In this document: positions 13,745-25,379 of the stretch, piece by piece | How the letters are laid out: each line of letters begins with the position of its first letter | Numbering within the stretch: the first letter of the stretch is position 1 | Program-made: the position numbers and the translations under genes | NCBI RefSeq assembly: GCF_033807715.1 | Contig: NC_084596.1 | Span: 32,810,879-32,874,878 of the forward strand | Origin: Cololabis saira | Taxonomy: Eukaryota > Chordata > Actinopteri > Beloniformes > Belonidae | Reading direction: 5' to 3' | Length of the DNA: 64,000 nt | Notes under the pieces: model-generated | Told to the model about the DNA's origin: nothing | Databases searched by the model: none | What the model saw: the letters and a program-made list of their open reading frames with translations, nothing else

Positions 13745-14725
13745 AAAGAAGAAAAATCCAAGGAACTCTTCTTCAAATATAAAAAGCCTTTATTTGAAAT
13801 GGCTATTTCATGTAGAAGATTTTAAAAAGTGGGTTACAGCCCACTTTTTCTTTTTGTAACACTGTAACCAGTACTTGAGTTGAGGGGGGATGAGGGGGGA
13901 TGGCATCCCCCCTGAAATAAAAACGGTAAAAATCAACCCCCCTGTAAAACTGCCATCCCCCCTTTCCATCCCTTATGTCATTTCATCAATGAATGTGGTA
14001 TTACTGCTATTTCAACATTTAGAGTCATCACCAGAAAAATAACACCAGAAAAATAACTTATTTGACAATTTTCACCTGTTTCAAGTAAAATTTCATTTGA
14101 AATAAGTAGAAAAATCTGCCAGTGGGACAAGATTTATCTTCTCATTACAAGCAAAAAAATCTTGTTCCACTGGCAGATTTTTCTACTTATTGAACGTGAA
14201 AATCTACTTGAAACAGGTGAAAATTGTTGTCTTTCCAGTGATGAGTCTTGTTTTAAGTGTAATGAGATTTTTTTCACTAAAATGAGACATTTCAACTAGA
14301 AATAAGACAAATATTCTTGTTAAGATTTTGAGTTTTTTGCAGTGATCCATTTTACTTATCCTGTGAAGGACAGAGTCATATTGATACATTCAGAACAGTT
14401 TTTTATTTATGTTTTGATGTATTTGATGTAAGCCCAGTGGATATTTAAAGCTTACAGAAGGCTGCATTTAACTGCTGCTATGTCATTCCTGCAGTATTTC
14501 TGCAGGTGTTTTGGTCAGTGCTATTATTTGTAATATATTATATTATTTGTAATCAGCACAAATTATCAGGCCCCATATGATAAAATCCACCATCCCCCCT
14601 GATTTTTGTTTTTACAACTCGAGTACTGGCTGTAACCCACTTTTTAAAATCTTCTACATGAAATAGCCATTTCAAATAAAGGCTTTTTATATTTGAAGAA
14701 GAGTGCCTTGGATTTTCTTCTTTTT
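13745..14725. repeat. Long inverted repeat split by an insertion
   Basis: The left arm (13745-13840) and right arm (14629-14725) are reverse complements over about 96 bases with only a few differences. Without the hAT-type element between them the arms would be separated by under 40 bases and form a long hairpin. The left flank (gaaggtgctctttggtg at about 13709) also occurs at about 18014 beside another ccaaggcact motif, so this belongs to a repeat family. A Penelope-like or foldback origin is possible but unproven. Confidence 0.75.
13869..14628. mobile_element. hAT-type MITE inside a palindromic repeat
   Basis: The ends are CAGTACTTGAGTTG and CAACTCGAGTACTG, inverted with one mismatch. Flanks are ACTGTAAC (13861-13868) and GCTGTAAC (14629-14636), an 8-bp duplication with one difference. 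The interior has several runs of GGGGGGATGG/CCATCCCCCC. It also has a near-perfect hairpin at about 14065-14230 (stem includes AATCTGCCAGTGG), a structure common in fish MITEs and possibly a third nested unit. Confidence 0.78.
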
Positions 14726-14884
14726 TTTACATCACTTTGTGAGAATATCATAAAATAAACTCTAACCACAGTGATTAAGATCCCTGGTTGTCTACTTCTG
14801 TTTAAATGGGTAGCAGCATGACAGAGCTTGCACAATTAAACATTTAATCATTTAAAATCCAATAATCTAATGCTTAATTATGTA

Positions 14885-14907
14885 GGGGGGGGGGGGGGGG
14901 GGGGGGG
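14885..14907. repeat. Poly(G) tract
   Basis: Twenty-three consecutive G followed shortly by a C run. It is quadruplex-prone and its length is prone to sequencing error. Confidence 0.9.
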
Positions 14908-15026
14908 TTCCCCCTCAGAACTTGTACCTCTTTATTTTTCCCCTTAAATGACCGAATAACCTGCTGTCATATTAGCCCTTTTCTCGAGAGGTTATCCACA
15001 TATTATGTTCTGCCTTTGAGTCGCAC

Positions 15027-15028
<2 letters not shown>

Positions 15029-15074
<46 letters not shown>
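15029..15074. repeat. (AC)n microsatellite
   Basis: About 23 uninterrupted AC units. Its translated reading frame is low-complexity and not a gene. Confidence 0.95.
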
Positions 15075-15076
<2 letters not shown>

Positions 15077-15554
15077 GTCAGATCCACCTCCAGTCAACAA
15101 GACAGGCAATGATGGGATCTGCCATCTGTGTAAATTGCTTGATCTCTTCCGGTTGTCTGTTTGTGACGGTGCAGGCTGAGTCCGGAGCCCCCCGCGCTCC
15201 TCTGTTCCACCTGACATTAATGACTCACCTGTCAGACGGCACGACGCAGGGCTTCCATTGCACAGAGGAGATATTAGCAGGTGGAGTGGCGGGTTGAGTC
15301 ATGATGATTACCGGCTCCATCTATCCTGGACTGTTACCATTAGTGTCGAGACATGACTTGCATTTACACCTGGAGTTATAAACGGGCCACGTGTGGCTGG
15401 AGCTCATTGAGTCTACTGCTGAGCCTTCTCTTACTTTTAGTTTTCCCTTCTTTTTTTTACCCTGACTCAAGAATGGAAGGAATAATATCTCTTGAACTCA
15501 ATGATTGATGTATTCAATTTTTATTTTATTTCCAACAAATCCAACAAATCCATT

Positions 15555-16140
15555 ATTCCTTCAGTTAAAATTGTTGAAATTTCATGAACTAGTAGACTAT
15601 AGTATTCTGCAAATTATGTTTAAAGCTCATAAAAAACTTTACCAATCAACATTCAGAAAAGATTTGAAAAAAAAGAAAGCAAGTATAACTTAAAAGGAAC
15701 AGAGATTTTTAAAAAACCAAGATGCAGGACAAAATTGATGGAACGTTGTGTTTCTGTGAAAGGAATCAGTTTATGGAACAATCTGAATAAAGAAAACAAA
15801 GAATCCAAATCAAACATTACATTCAAAAGAACAATCAAAGCCTGTATGTTAAGTAAATATAATGAAATATGTTAGTTTAAGTTTGATTGACATACCCATA
15901 GACGGCGGTAATTTTATTTATTATTTTAGTTTTTTATTTCACTTAGTTGTTGTTGTTTTTTTTTATTTTTAATTTATGTTATTTGTGAAGTTATTTCTTG
16001 GAAAAAGGGGCAGATCAGATAAGATTCTTCTTTTTTCTGCTCCCTTTTCAATCACAATTTAAGAACATTTGTATTTGTTTAGAATTGTTTTATTTTAATT
16101 TTTTTTTAATGAAATAAAGAATAAAATGAAAAATGAAATA
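15555..16140 (+). pseudogene. Decayed LINE ORF2 C-terminal end and 3' tail
   Basis: The + strand reads LLKFHELVDYSILQIMFKAH and then, after a frame change near 15680, segments such as RCRTKL and GISLWNNLN before a stop near 15873. This pattern (KAH..., CRTxL..., LWNNL) matches the extreme C-terminus of non-LTR reverse transcriptase ORF2 seen in fish LINEs. An AT-rich 3' tail with AATAAAG-like motifs follows to about 16140. It is frameshifted, truncated and non-functional. Clade assignment is uncertain. Confidence 0.6.
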
Positions 16141-17210
16141 TTTTCTCAACCCCTTCCCACACACACACACACAAAAACCTGGTCAATTCTGTCACTTCCT
16201 GTCTCCACATGACATTCAGTAGTGTGATTGTGGTCTCAAGCACTTAAACGGGCCTCACTGTGCTATCTATCTGCGCTGACAAGGATGTGTTTTGTGTGCT
16301 CCCCATATCTGAGGAATGCTTTGTCGCCATTCCCTGACAGAGAGGTGCTTGTTTTCACTACTTTGTGTCGCGGGCCTTGCACGATAGGTGGCCTTTACAC
16401 GGGTTGTTTAGAGTCCAGGAGCCGGCAGCAGCAGCTGAAGCATCATTCCTCTGGGGTCCGCGGGACGTTGTTGATGGAACCAGGCTCCTGACCTTAACGA
16501 CGCTGCACTCCCCCCCTCTATGTATTGTCTTCACCTCCCTCGCTCCGCTCTGCACCTTCTTGTTAAAACGGACCCGCCGTGAAAGACGCAGCGATGAAAA
16601 CGTCTCTGGGCGTTTATGGACGCCACAAAACAGCAATTCTCACTAAGGAAATAACACGTCACTTTGATACTTGTTTTTTATTAGTGTCTGGAAACGTGGC
16701 CGCACATTTTCTTTTGAACACATCGCCTCTGTGAGTGATTAGGGGATAATGGTGCAGCCTTCCTGTGGGAGTCTGATTTCACCTCCTATTTCTAATCAAG
16801 TCTAGAGGACAGACCGAGTAAAAACTCCCGACATCCTCCACTAAGCAGTGTGTGGTAGGTTTTACTGGAGTTTTCACTACACACAGATGTTAAGTAATGA
16901 TCATCATGCGTTATAGTCTGATCATGCTGTTCTGTAAAAGGTCTCTGTGGTGCAGCCTTAATGAAACGATGCGTGTAGCTCCTGTCAATAAAGAGGGCCT
17001 GCAGCAGGTACTGCGTTTTATTCTTACAAATATACAGGCTAATTGGAGAGGCTCACACACAACACTAAAAGTTAATGCTATTTGGAAGAATAAAGCGACC
17101 CTGAGCCAGTCATGTGACTAGACTAACGTTAGGTGGATGCACGAGGAAATAATCTTTGCTGTGAGTTGCTGTCATGAATCCCATCAAAGAGAACATGACG
17201 ACAGAACATG

Positions 17211-17410
17211 TTAAAGGGGACACATTATGATAAATAACTCTTCTGTGCATATATTTCAATGTCTAAAGATAATTAATAACCAACTCAAATGCACAGGTAT
17301 GATGCCCTCCTCTCTTCTTCTGGGGGTAACTTGGTCATTCAGTGAGCTGTTCAGATTTGCAGGCGTCTGTTACGTCATAGTTGCCCATCTACATTTGCTG
17401 TATCCTGGAA
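17211..17410 (+). mobile_element. Truncated TTAA-flanked MITE
   Basis: It starts TTAAAGGGGACACATTATG, close to the ends of the copies at 21365 and 28985. It also shares an internal ttcagatttgcaggcgtctg stretch with the 28985 copy. No matching right terminus was seen, so the right end is approximate and the copy is probably truncated. Confidence 0.55.
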
Positions 17411-18013
17411 AACGGTAAATGCAAAGCTGTTTGAGAGTACGCTCCTTGTGTTGGTGTTCTGGATTCACCTCCTTAAACCGGCTGCTCTAAACAGAACTGC
17501 AAACACATGGTTGGAAAGGGAGCTGTTTTATTGCATCTCAGTGTTATTCTGCACAGAACATGCTGCAGAAATTCCCATGAAGCCTCAAATATCGTACAAC
17601 TTGTAAAAAAAAAAAAAGGGCAGAATATGTTTCTTGATGAAAACTCATAAAGCTGTGTTGCTAAAGGAGACGGATGCAGCCAAAGGTGCAAAAAGATGTG
17701 CAAAATTACTGGGAAGAAGGGTCAGAGGAGTTTGTTTGGAGAAGTTTGACTCTTTTTAGGTCGAAGAAGCAGATGAACATGCACTGAAAATGTGATTGAG
17801 AGCTTGTTGCCACTAAGCTTCATCTGAGCCGGTGTCATCTGCAATCTGACAGTTTTTGTTAAATAAATAAACAGTTATATAACATGTTGGTAATCTGGAG
17901 TTATAGTTACCTTATTTAAGCTAAGGACCAGATGATTTTTGATGAAATATGATAAATGTAGACATCAAGTGAAGAGAAAATCCGAAGTGCTCAGGGAATT
18001 GTTCAGAAAAAAT

Positions 18014-18110
18014 CTTGAAGGTGCTCTTTGGTGTTGGGGAAAAAAACAATATCTAGTCAAAAAAGGGAGTCCAAGGCACTCGTGCGTGTGCGTGTGCGTG
18101 TGTTTATAGG
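18014..18110. repeat. Repeat fragment related to the 13.7-kb inverted repeat, with GTGCGT microsatellite
   Basis: It shares gaaggtgctctttggtg and ccaaggcact with the sequence around 13709-13775. A short (GTGCGT)n tract follows at about 18084-18101. Family unknown. Confidence 0.5.
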
Positions 18111-19589
18111 TCGTGTCACCCTGTTCCCCACTATAAATCACTGAACAAGCATTATTGATTATCTCTCTCAGTTTAGGTTGCATAAGTGCGTTGCGTGGCG
18201 GTTACTTTCTTACTCATGAAACAAACATGGAGCAACATTTCTGGTGCCACATGCAAGACCATGTGAAAAATATAATTCCCATCATCACTCCCCTTTTCGT
18301 CACTCCTCCCATGAGACCTGGCTGGTCCTGGTTCTTCCTCTTCTTCTCTCCGATGACCCCCCCTCCCCCTCCTCTCATCCTGTCTCCCCCAGCTGTGCCG
18401 AACACAGCAGTGAATGAGACCTTTATTTGAGCATCAAAGTCGCACTTGTGTGTCAAAGCCAGTGGGGAAAAAATGCCTCAGCTTTAAAATCCCCACTTTA
18501 AAAAGCTCACCAAACGCTTCAGTGCAGGTTTCATCTCTCTGACACCAGCAGAGATGCGTGCAAGCAAAGGAGTTTCCATTTGTGAATAAAAGTTTAAAGG
18601 TAATCTGACTTTATAGCTCTCTGTGGCTGCCAGCATCACTGGAAAAGCTCCACAACAGATTCCTCTCACAGTTTGCCATAACTTAAAAAAAACAATGTAG
18701 GTTTGACTTTAGTTACAATCCGTGTTTGCCCGGCTCTCGTCTTCTGGTAATCCGCCCGCCGCACAGATCGGAGGCTCAATTAGGATAATCAGAGTTTCTA
18801 AAATGCAGTTTATCCAAAATAGCATTGGCTCTGCAGTGGTGACATAACGGTGCCCCTGGAAACCTGGCACTGCAAACACACGCACCCAAGTCTATATTGG
18901 GAGAGGAGGGGAAAACCAGCAGCAGCACACTTGCTTTTTGTGCAGCAGCACGCTAGAGCTCCTTCCTCTCATCCTTCATTGATTTTTGCAATCCAGTGGC
19001 ATCCAAGCAGAACCGTACGAGCGTACACCTCAGTCTGCTGCTGATGGCCAATCTCTACTTCCCACCTAGCTCAAGGCCTCGGCTCGTGGGTTTAGCTGTC
19101 TCGGGGGGAGGCGGAGAGAGAGAGGGAGAGACGACTGGCAGAGCTGAGCAATGATTGATTTATGAGCCGGTTGGTGAAAGGATCATCTTCTCTTCCTTCG
19201 CTTTTTTACTATCCCATCAGATTTGGCGCGATGGCAATAATACACGACGGTCCGTCACATTTTGGAGATGTATGTGGGAACATGAATAATGACTTTGAAT
19301 GCCGTGTCTAATCAGCATGAAATTACTTCAGTAAATATGTGCAGCGACCAGCACTGGCTTCCTCCTGCCTCTTACTCTGAATGGACCTACGAGTAATAGG
19401 CTTGTAGTTGTCACAGTTTTTAAGACCCATGTTGGCTTCACGGTTGATAATTGGCTTTTAATGCACAGAGACGGCTTGAGGGGGAGAAACCGAAGGAAAT
19501 GTGGAATGAAAAGAGCCCTACTGTGTGGCCATAGTAATTCATGCTTTTGTTCTTCTAATTAAATGACCTCAGAAGGGAGCCCCAAGCTT

Positions 19590-19591
<2 letters not shown>

Positions 19592-19623
<32 letters not shown>

Positions 19624-19638
19624 CTATGTGTGTGTGTG
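19592..19638. repeat. (GT)n microsatellite
   Basis: About 14 pure GT units, then an interrupted continuation. Confidence 0.93.
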
Positions 19639-21364
19639 CCCTCTGATTTGGTGGTTTGGGCCAAGTGTGCTCAGTTCTGCAATGAAAAGGGCGTCTGGTA
19701 CAAAGCCTAAGAAGCCCTCTCTCTCCGTGCCTGCATCGCCTTCTTGTCGGTTGTTGGAAATTTGGCACAAAACCACCACATTTAACAAGAGGCTTCAGCG
19801 CCTTTTTCACATGGGTTTGGGCTCTAAACATTTTCCTCAGGGGGCTTCAGCAGCACAAAAAATATAAAATAAGTTTGTTCATTGCAAAGCAACACGAAAC
19901 CTCGCTTGAAAGGTTTCTGGCGCAGAGATGTAAGCCGGAACGTTTCAGAGACATGTTTGCTTTTATCCGTGCACTGCAGTCTTCCCAGCGAGCTGCAGGA
20001 GCAGCATCGCTGTGCAGAAAACTGCATCCTCCCTGCTCTGGGTAATGCACAGACTTGCTGTCAACAGCACTTGGACTTTTCTGTCTTTCATCAGAAAGGA
20101 GCCCCAGTGAAATATGTTGTCAGCACAATCTATAAAATTCAGAGTAGCAGGAAAGAGTCGCTATTAAATAACCGACGTGGGCTGAATGAATGATCGTGGA
20201 AGGATTCAGACGGCCAGGGGGGGGGGCTTTATGTTGGCGTCAGAAACAGGGTTTATGGCTGCAATGGTTAAAGCACAAGCTGGTCACCTGACATGGTTGT
20301 TGAAGGAACAAGAAGCTCATCAGTTAAAGCAGTCAGGTTTAAATAGCTTCTCCGCTGAGACGCATTAAGCTGCAGAAACGGGAGTGGCTTACCTATTTGC
20401 TTAATTAAACCCAAGTGGTGACTAGATTTGTTTATTTATTTCGTCCAGGCAGTTTATGTGTGGCGTATTTAAGTACGTTAATGAATGTCCCCACAAACAT
20501 GTGTGTGATATTTGCTGAACTGAATAAATATTAGTCTAGAGTTGGAAATCTGGCACTGAAGTTATGTTCATGTCAAACCCAGCGTAAGGGTGATATTCAT
20601 GACCTAATGTGCTGCTGCTTTTGGTCCGATCGCTCTGCTTTATTAACTGTCAAATACTCCACTAATTCATGAACTGGTCGTAAACATCGTAGTTAAGTGC
20701 TCGGTCATAAATGCCGTCTAGTAGCGTCAGCCTGTAGCTATAGTCTGAAACCGTGGACCCTGCCGTCCGTGGAGATGTTACCTGGACCTGTCGCTGTCAC
20801 ATCTCTCCCCTTCAGAGGACGTCACTCCCACGTGCCTCTTACAGCGGACACTTGAACATGGTTGGGTTTTGTTCTGTCTGAAATAAGTACTGACCCAAAA
20901 ACAGAAAAGTCAATGTTATCATTGCTATTGAACAGAAATGTGTGTTTATTCCTTTCTTAGAGGATTAATATGTAAATTTTTGATGTGGACCGTCTGTCTT
21001 TGAGTCCATTTCTGAGTTTATGAAGGCAGAATTTATGAGGGTTTTCTTTCTTGAAATTTATAGCCCCGTGCCCCCCAACCCCCCCTGAAAGGTTCCTTTC
21101 TCAGCAAGCTTAGAAAGCCGCAGCAAATTACCCTTCAGCTTGCTTTATTATCATAGCTCCACTTGAACCTGAACCTTAGATTCACAAATCTATCTCGTTT
21201 TCTGCTTAAAGTGTAACAGATATGTAAAAGCATCACCTGAAAGGTTTTACAAAAGAAAACGGTTTCTTGTCCAAAAAGGCTACAAACAACCCTCCAACAT
21301 CCTCTCCTCCCCTCAAATCCAGCTGTGGTATTTTCATGAACACCCATTGGTGTTGAATGTGTCA

Positions 21365-21848
21365 TTAAAGGGGACCTATTATGGCATCTAATACCTATTT
21401 TAAACAGGCTTTGAAAGTCTTAAAACAAGCTTTTGATTGTTTTTAATAAATAAATGAGAAATTCAGCCTCTAAACTATGTCTTTATCATCCCAGTTTCTA
21501 ACCTCATTATCTATGAGGGATTCTGAGTGGGCGGGGCTATGATAATGAGACACTGTGCTGATTGGCTGCCTGAATGACGCCATACACCGCTATGAAAGAA
21601 TGGCGGAAGCTCCGGCCGGCGGAGTTAGTTGTGGGCGTGGTTTCACGCATCGCTCCTGTCGTTACGTAACAACGGGAGCAGAATCTGAACAGCTCGTAGA
21701 TCCACATCACACTTGGATGGCTCATCCGGGCGGCTGTACAGACACTGCAGAATTTGGTTGCTTTCCTCCTTCTCTGAGTTGGCAGGCTGAGGGGAGACCA
21801 CTTTATATATGTTAAAGCAAGAGAAAACCTGTTTTTGTCCCCTTTTAA
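21365..21848 (-). mobile_element. piggyBac-like (TTAA target) MITE
   Basis: It is bounded by TTAA at 21365-21368 and 21845-21848. The left end AGGGGACCTATTATG matches the inverted right end of the copy at 28985-29500. The interior aligns with that copy in reverse orientation (shared: aatgagaaattcagcctcta here; the complement there). The right terminus is degraded (tttttgtcccct). No transposase frame is present. TTAA duplication suggests piggyBac-type or another TTAA-targeting superfamily. Confidence 0.75.
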
Positions 21849-21993
21849 GGTAAATTGATCACTTTTGTCTCCTTTTTAAATGCAGCTCTGCTCCCCCGGT
21901 AGACCTGCTGGGGTCTGCATATTCGCTCCTTGGTGCCATCGGCGGCACAGGAACCTCACTGGTGCTGCATGATCACAGCAGTCACTGACAGTT

Positions 21994-22027
21994 TTATCTG
22001 CATCAGTTTTAAAACTGATGCAGATAA
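21994..22027. repeat. Perfect 34-bp palindrome
   Basis: TTATCTGCATCAGTTTT is followed immediately by its exact reverse complement with no spacer. This gives 17-bp arms and a potential cruciform in hs2st1 intron 1. Confidence 0.9.
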
Positions 22028-23872
22028 TCTCAGCATCAGATCTGATGGTGAGAAAGTGGTGGGATGATCAGTGAAGCTCTTATGTGCGGTGTGTTTAAAA
22101 ATAGCAGCCTGCTGTCGGAAGATGACCCTGATGAGAGCCAGACTGTGAAATTAAGCCGTAAACTTCCTTTTGATTCTCACCCTCTTTGAAATGGAACCAG
22201 CAGAAACTGCTTACATTTTAAATGTCATACTTCGGCAGGAAACTGTTTCCATGTTGGACCCCAACATTCATACTGAGAAAAATGCTTTCAGGGATAAAGA
22301 AGGTTTTTCTGACACCTGCTGCTTTGTATCAGGTTTAAGGCGCCTGATGCTTGTGACTCGTATTGTCAGCGGCCGGACCGCAGCTCTATTTATTGCTGCA
22401 CTCTGTCTCCTCTCTGCAGTTGATCATGAAAATAATCTTAAGATGACATTTGAGGCGACAAACGTTGCAGCTGTTAGTGCTGCTGTTGTTGGAAGCGGCT
22501 GTAAGAGCACGCTCTCGTTCCGGCTGTTGTGTGTGTGTGTTGACAGCCTCCGGCCCTTATTACGTCCACCTGGCACGCCGCCACCCCATCAGTCCAGAGC
22601 GCCAGATGCAAGTGTGCGGAAGTGGCGCAGCTTCGTCGGGAACCCGATCCAGCGCTGATGAGCGAGAGGAGCGTTAACAGCTGTGAGAGGGGAGGCCGTG
22701 AGAGTATGCATGTGCTCACGTTCACACACAATAAAATGAGACAGGGAGTCACGTGGGACACCTCCAATTGGCTTTTGGCTGTTGGATGCCGGCCTGTTAA
22801 ACCCGGCGAGGCCGGTTCGGGCTGCAGTTCTCTCCCATTTGCTAACCTCGGCTTCAAGTGGGGCTCCGGGAGCCCTGCGGCTCGGCTAAGAGCTCCCACG
22901 GGTATTAGGTGATCCAGCGTTGTTGCCTCCCCGCTTCTCTCTCTCTCACACACACACACTTACACACAAGTACGCGCCCCTCTTCTCTCTACATCCTTCC
23001 TGCCGTGCTCTCTGAGGCTTTGTCAACAGCCGTCAATCTCAGGCAAATCCAGATACAGAAAAGCCGCATGGCGTCAAAGGCCAGACCTTCTTTGTGTCGA
23101 GTCTGTGCACACTGAGGCTCTGAAGTCTGCCGTCTCATGCAGGTTTTAAGAGCCTCACCCTCCTCCCCAAAACCTGCTCTCCCTTTTATTTGGAACTGAA
23201 TTGGATAAAACTGAATGATACTTTACTAATCCCAAAGGAGAAAGGAGATTAAGTGGTTTCAGGAAATTTGAAGGGCATTGATGTCCTGCAAACATCGTAT
23301 GATATAAGTCCGAAGGTCTCTGTAACATTTCTGACGTGTTTTGGTCAAAACAGCACACAGCTGCAGCGCTGGGGACGGGTTGAATCTGAAAGAAAATCTA
23401 AACGGAGCTTGCTGACGCTTCTCCTAACTCTCTCCTGTTAAACGAGGAGACAGAAAGTAAAATAGGGGAACTGAATTAGAATAAGAGCTGATAAGTGAGC
23501 ATGAGTACTTGTGCAGCATGAAATGGGCTGCTCACAAAGTGCCTGATGTTCCTGTCTGACATTACTCTTGGTCCTCTGAGAAGTGGAACAGAGTTTCATC
23601 TTTCTTCCCACCATTAGAGATGGTGTCAAATTAAAAGAAAATCCATTTTTAATGACGTTACCTTTTAGTGTTTAGCAGAGTGGAATGATTGTTGAGTGGA
23701 TTAGATTTGATGAAGTTGAGTTCATAGAGCCATTTTTGTTGTTTTGGAAAATCATTTTGCTTCTTAACTCCACACAGTCGTGTATATATATTTGCACCAA
23801 CACTCTCATCTTAAACATTAGCTGTATGATCCTGAGGCCTCCACCGAACCTGAACCTTCCTGTCCCCGACAG

Positions 23873-24123
23873 AGCGAGCCATTGCCAGGCACGAGGTGCG
23901 AGAGATCGAGCAGCGGCACACGCAGGACGGCCTGCGGGAGCGGGACTCGGCGGCCGCGCACACCAACGCCGAGGAGGACGTGGTCATCATCTACAACCGC
24001 GTGCCCAAGACGGCCAGCACGTCCTTCACCAACATCGCCTACGACCTGTGTGGGAAGAACCACTACCACGTCCTGCACATCAACACCACCAAGAACAACC
24101 CCGTCATGTCCCTGCAGGACCAG
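23873..24123 (+). CDS. hs2st1: hs2st1 exon 2: heparan sulfate 2-O-sulfotransferase 1, PAPS-binding region
   Basis: HS2ST1 is a Golgi type II membrane enzyme that moves sulfate from PAPS to the 2-O position of uronic acid, mainly iduronate, in heparan sulfate. The exon is 251 bp: two bases complete a Glu codon from exon 1, then 83 codons, ending in phase 0 at CAG|GTCAGT. The acceptor is ccccgacag. The translation holds the stem (ARHEVREIEQRH), the 5'-phosphosulfate loop RVPKTASTSF with the catalytic-site Lys (human Lys83), and the glycosylation site NTT (human Asn108). Aligned to human, it carries four extra residues in the variable stretch after RHT, which reads DGLRERDSAAAHTNAEED. Codon use is strongly GC-rich compared with the surrounding intron. 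Confidence 0.97.
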
Positions 24124-24437
24124 GTCAGTGTTCCCTCCATCTCCACCCTGGTCCTGGAGCAGAGGCCGCTCTACCAAGAGCTTTTAGTCGTCGTCATAAG
24201 ATAAGATAAGATAAGATAAGATATTCCTTTATTAGTCCCACAGCGGGGAAATTTGCAGTGTACAGCAGCAAAGGGGATAGTGCAAAAACAAGAGGCATCA
24301 ATAGAAATAATAATAATAAATATCAGAGTATGACACACTATAAACAGTACTGGTATATACAATAATAATAATAATAAAAAATACTGGTATATAAAATAAG
24401 ATAACAAATATCATATTGAGAGTTCTGGTTTGTTCAG
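24124..24437 (+). other. hs2st1: hs2st1 intron 2 with retroelement tail
   Basis: Short intron with GT/AG borders. It contains a (GATAA)n run at about 24199-24222, then a fish retroelement 3'-tail-like piece (tcctttattagtcccacagc) and AATAATAAT repeats. The intron is otherwise featureless. Confidence 0.8.
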
Positions 24438-24523
24438 GTGCGGTTTGTAAAGAATGTGACCGAATGGAGGGAAATGAAGCCGGCTTTCTACCACGGACAC
24501 GTCTCCTTCCTGGATTTCACCAA
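24438..24523 (+). CDS. hs2st1: hs2st1 exon 3: catalytic histidine exon
   Basis: The 86-bp exon follows acceptor tgttcag and ends in phase 2 at AA|GTAAGG, so the final Lys codon is completed by exon 4. It has 28 complete codons. It carries NVT, equivalent to the glycosylated human Asn127, and FYHGHVS, which contains the catalytic pair equivalent to human His140 and His142 (His142 acts as base on the sugar hydroxyl). All key residues are intact. Substitutions relative to human are conservative (NVTEWREMKPAF against NITSWKEMKPGF). Confidence 0.97.
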
Positions 24524-24566
24524 GTAAGGATTTACTAACTGATCATCTTTGAACAAGCATGGATAT

Positions 24567-24625
<59 letters not shown>

Positions 24626-24807
24626 TTCTCTCCTCTGGCTTTGATCAGTTGACTCCACCTTGTGGTCAAAGCTTTGCATAAGAAATTAATTGTTAAACTT
24701 CTCTAATTTCTTCTTCTTTTTTTAATCTGTTAAATTAATCTGCAAAGTCAATAATTGGATGAGATTCGTACTGAGTTTCCTGAGCCAAATGTTGTTTGTT
24801 TTCGTAG
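24524..24807 (+). other. hs2st1: hs2st1 intron 3 with ATTT microsatellite
   Basis: Short GT/AG intron. An (ATTT)n microsatellite of about 63 bp lies at 24565-24627. Nothing else is recognisable. Confidence 0.8.
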
Positions 24808-24946
24808 GTTTGGGGTGAAGAAGAAGCCCATATACATAAATGTAATAAGGGACCCCATCGAGAGGCTGGTGTCCTACTACTACTTCCTGCGTTTTGGAGA
24901 TGACTACAGGCCTGGCTTGAGGCGCAGAAAACAGGGGGATAAGAAG
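24808..24946 (+). CDS. hs2st1: hs2st1 exon 4: 3'-phosphate binding and substrate arginines
   Basis: The 139-bp exon begins after ttttcgtag with the G that completes Lys, then has 46 codons, and ends in phase 0 at AAG|GTAAAC. The translation contains [15 protein letters not shown], the 3'-phosphate-binding motif with equivalents of human Arg164 and Ser172. It also has the basic loop [13 protein letters not shown], which includes the equivalent of human Arg189 implicated in uronic acid recognition. It is identical to the human protein as I recall it across the whole exon, which shows strong purifying constraint. Confidence 0.97.
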
Positions 24947-25281
24947 GTAAACTAAAACAATATAACCTTGTTGTTTCAGGGGGTGTTTTTCTGGTGTCTA
25001 AAAAGAACATTTGTGCCGTTTATCAAGCCAGTAGTGAAACTGCTGACAAAAGGTTGTTAAAGGATTTTGGAAGTACCGGTAGTCTGCAGTCCTTGTTTGT
25101 ATGTTTGTTTCTTTTCTTTTTGCAGACAAATCAACTGCTTATCCAGTTACTTTAATTTAGTGACAACTGATGTGGACATGATTTTTCAGATGTGAATGTC
25201 CCCTGTGAGCAAGAGGAAGCCTCTTAAATGGACACGCCTGCATCCCTAATCCAGTTTCTGGGTTTCTCTCGTGTCTTTCAG
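24947..25281 (+). other. hs2st1: hs2st1 intron 4
   Basis: GT/AG intron of 335 bp ending in a pyrimidine-rich acceptor (ctcgtgtctttcag). No repeat or RNA gene is recognised. Confidence 0.8.
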
Positions 25282-25379
25282 ACATTTGATGAATGTGTGT
25301 CAGCTGGCGGCTCAGACTGCGCTCCCGAGAAGCTCTGGCTCCAGATTCCCTTCTTTTGTGGTCACTACTCTGAATGCTG
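25282..25379 (+). CDS. hs2st1: hs2st1 exon 5: disulfide-bearing loop
   Basis: The 98-bp exon has 32 codons plus two bases of a Trp codon, with donor TG|GTAAGT. The translation begins TFDECVSAGGSDC and ends CGHYSEC, keeping all four cysteines that form the two disulfides in the family (human Cys201-Cys209 and Cys222-Cys228). The core EKLWLQIPFFCGH is conserved. The phase-2 end is completed by the first G of exon 6. Confidence 0.97.

Larger units (their letters stand above)
1..23872 (+). other. hs2st1: hs2st1 intron 1 (3' part), no exon recognised
   Basis: The stretch ends in a splice acceptor (ccccgacag) directly before hs2st1 exon 2. HS2ST1 intron 1 is known to be very long in vertebrates, so the upstream DNA is inferred to be intron. 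I looked for the exon encoding the short cytoplasmic tail and signal anchor (human start MGLLRIMMPPK) and did not find it. Contents are the repeats listed separately: hAT-type MITEs near 1.1, 5.3, 8.3 and 13.9 kb, two SINEs, a decayed LINE at 15.5 kb, TTAA-flanked MITEs at 17.2 and 21.4 kb, and microsatellites. Open frames of 60-160 codons here have no recognisable domains. Nothing was recognised at 1853-5136, 9172-11194 (apart from a LINE-tail-like piece near 10730-10850), 11350-13700, 16150-17210 and 18100-21360. Confidence 0.6.

Noticed and set aside
22170..22658. 162-codon + strand frame in intron 1 (and the 161-codon minus frame opposite)
   Set aside because: No domain, no promoter and low-complexity CA/CT tracts at its edge. 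Both strands are open, as expected of GC-rich non-coding DNA.
1..23872. hs2st1 exon 1 inside the window
   Set aside because: No stretch encoding the family's N-terminal MGLLRIMMPPK-like segment was seen, so the exon is taken to lie upstream.
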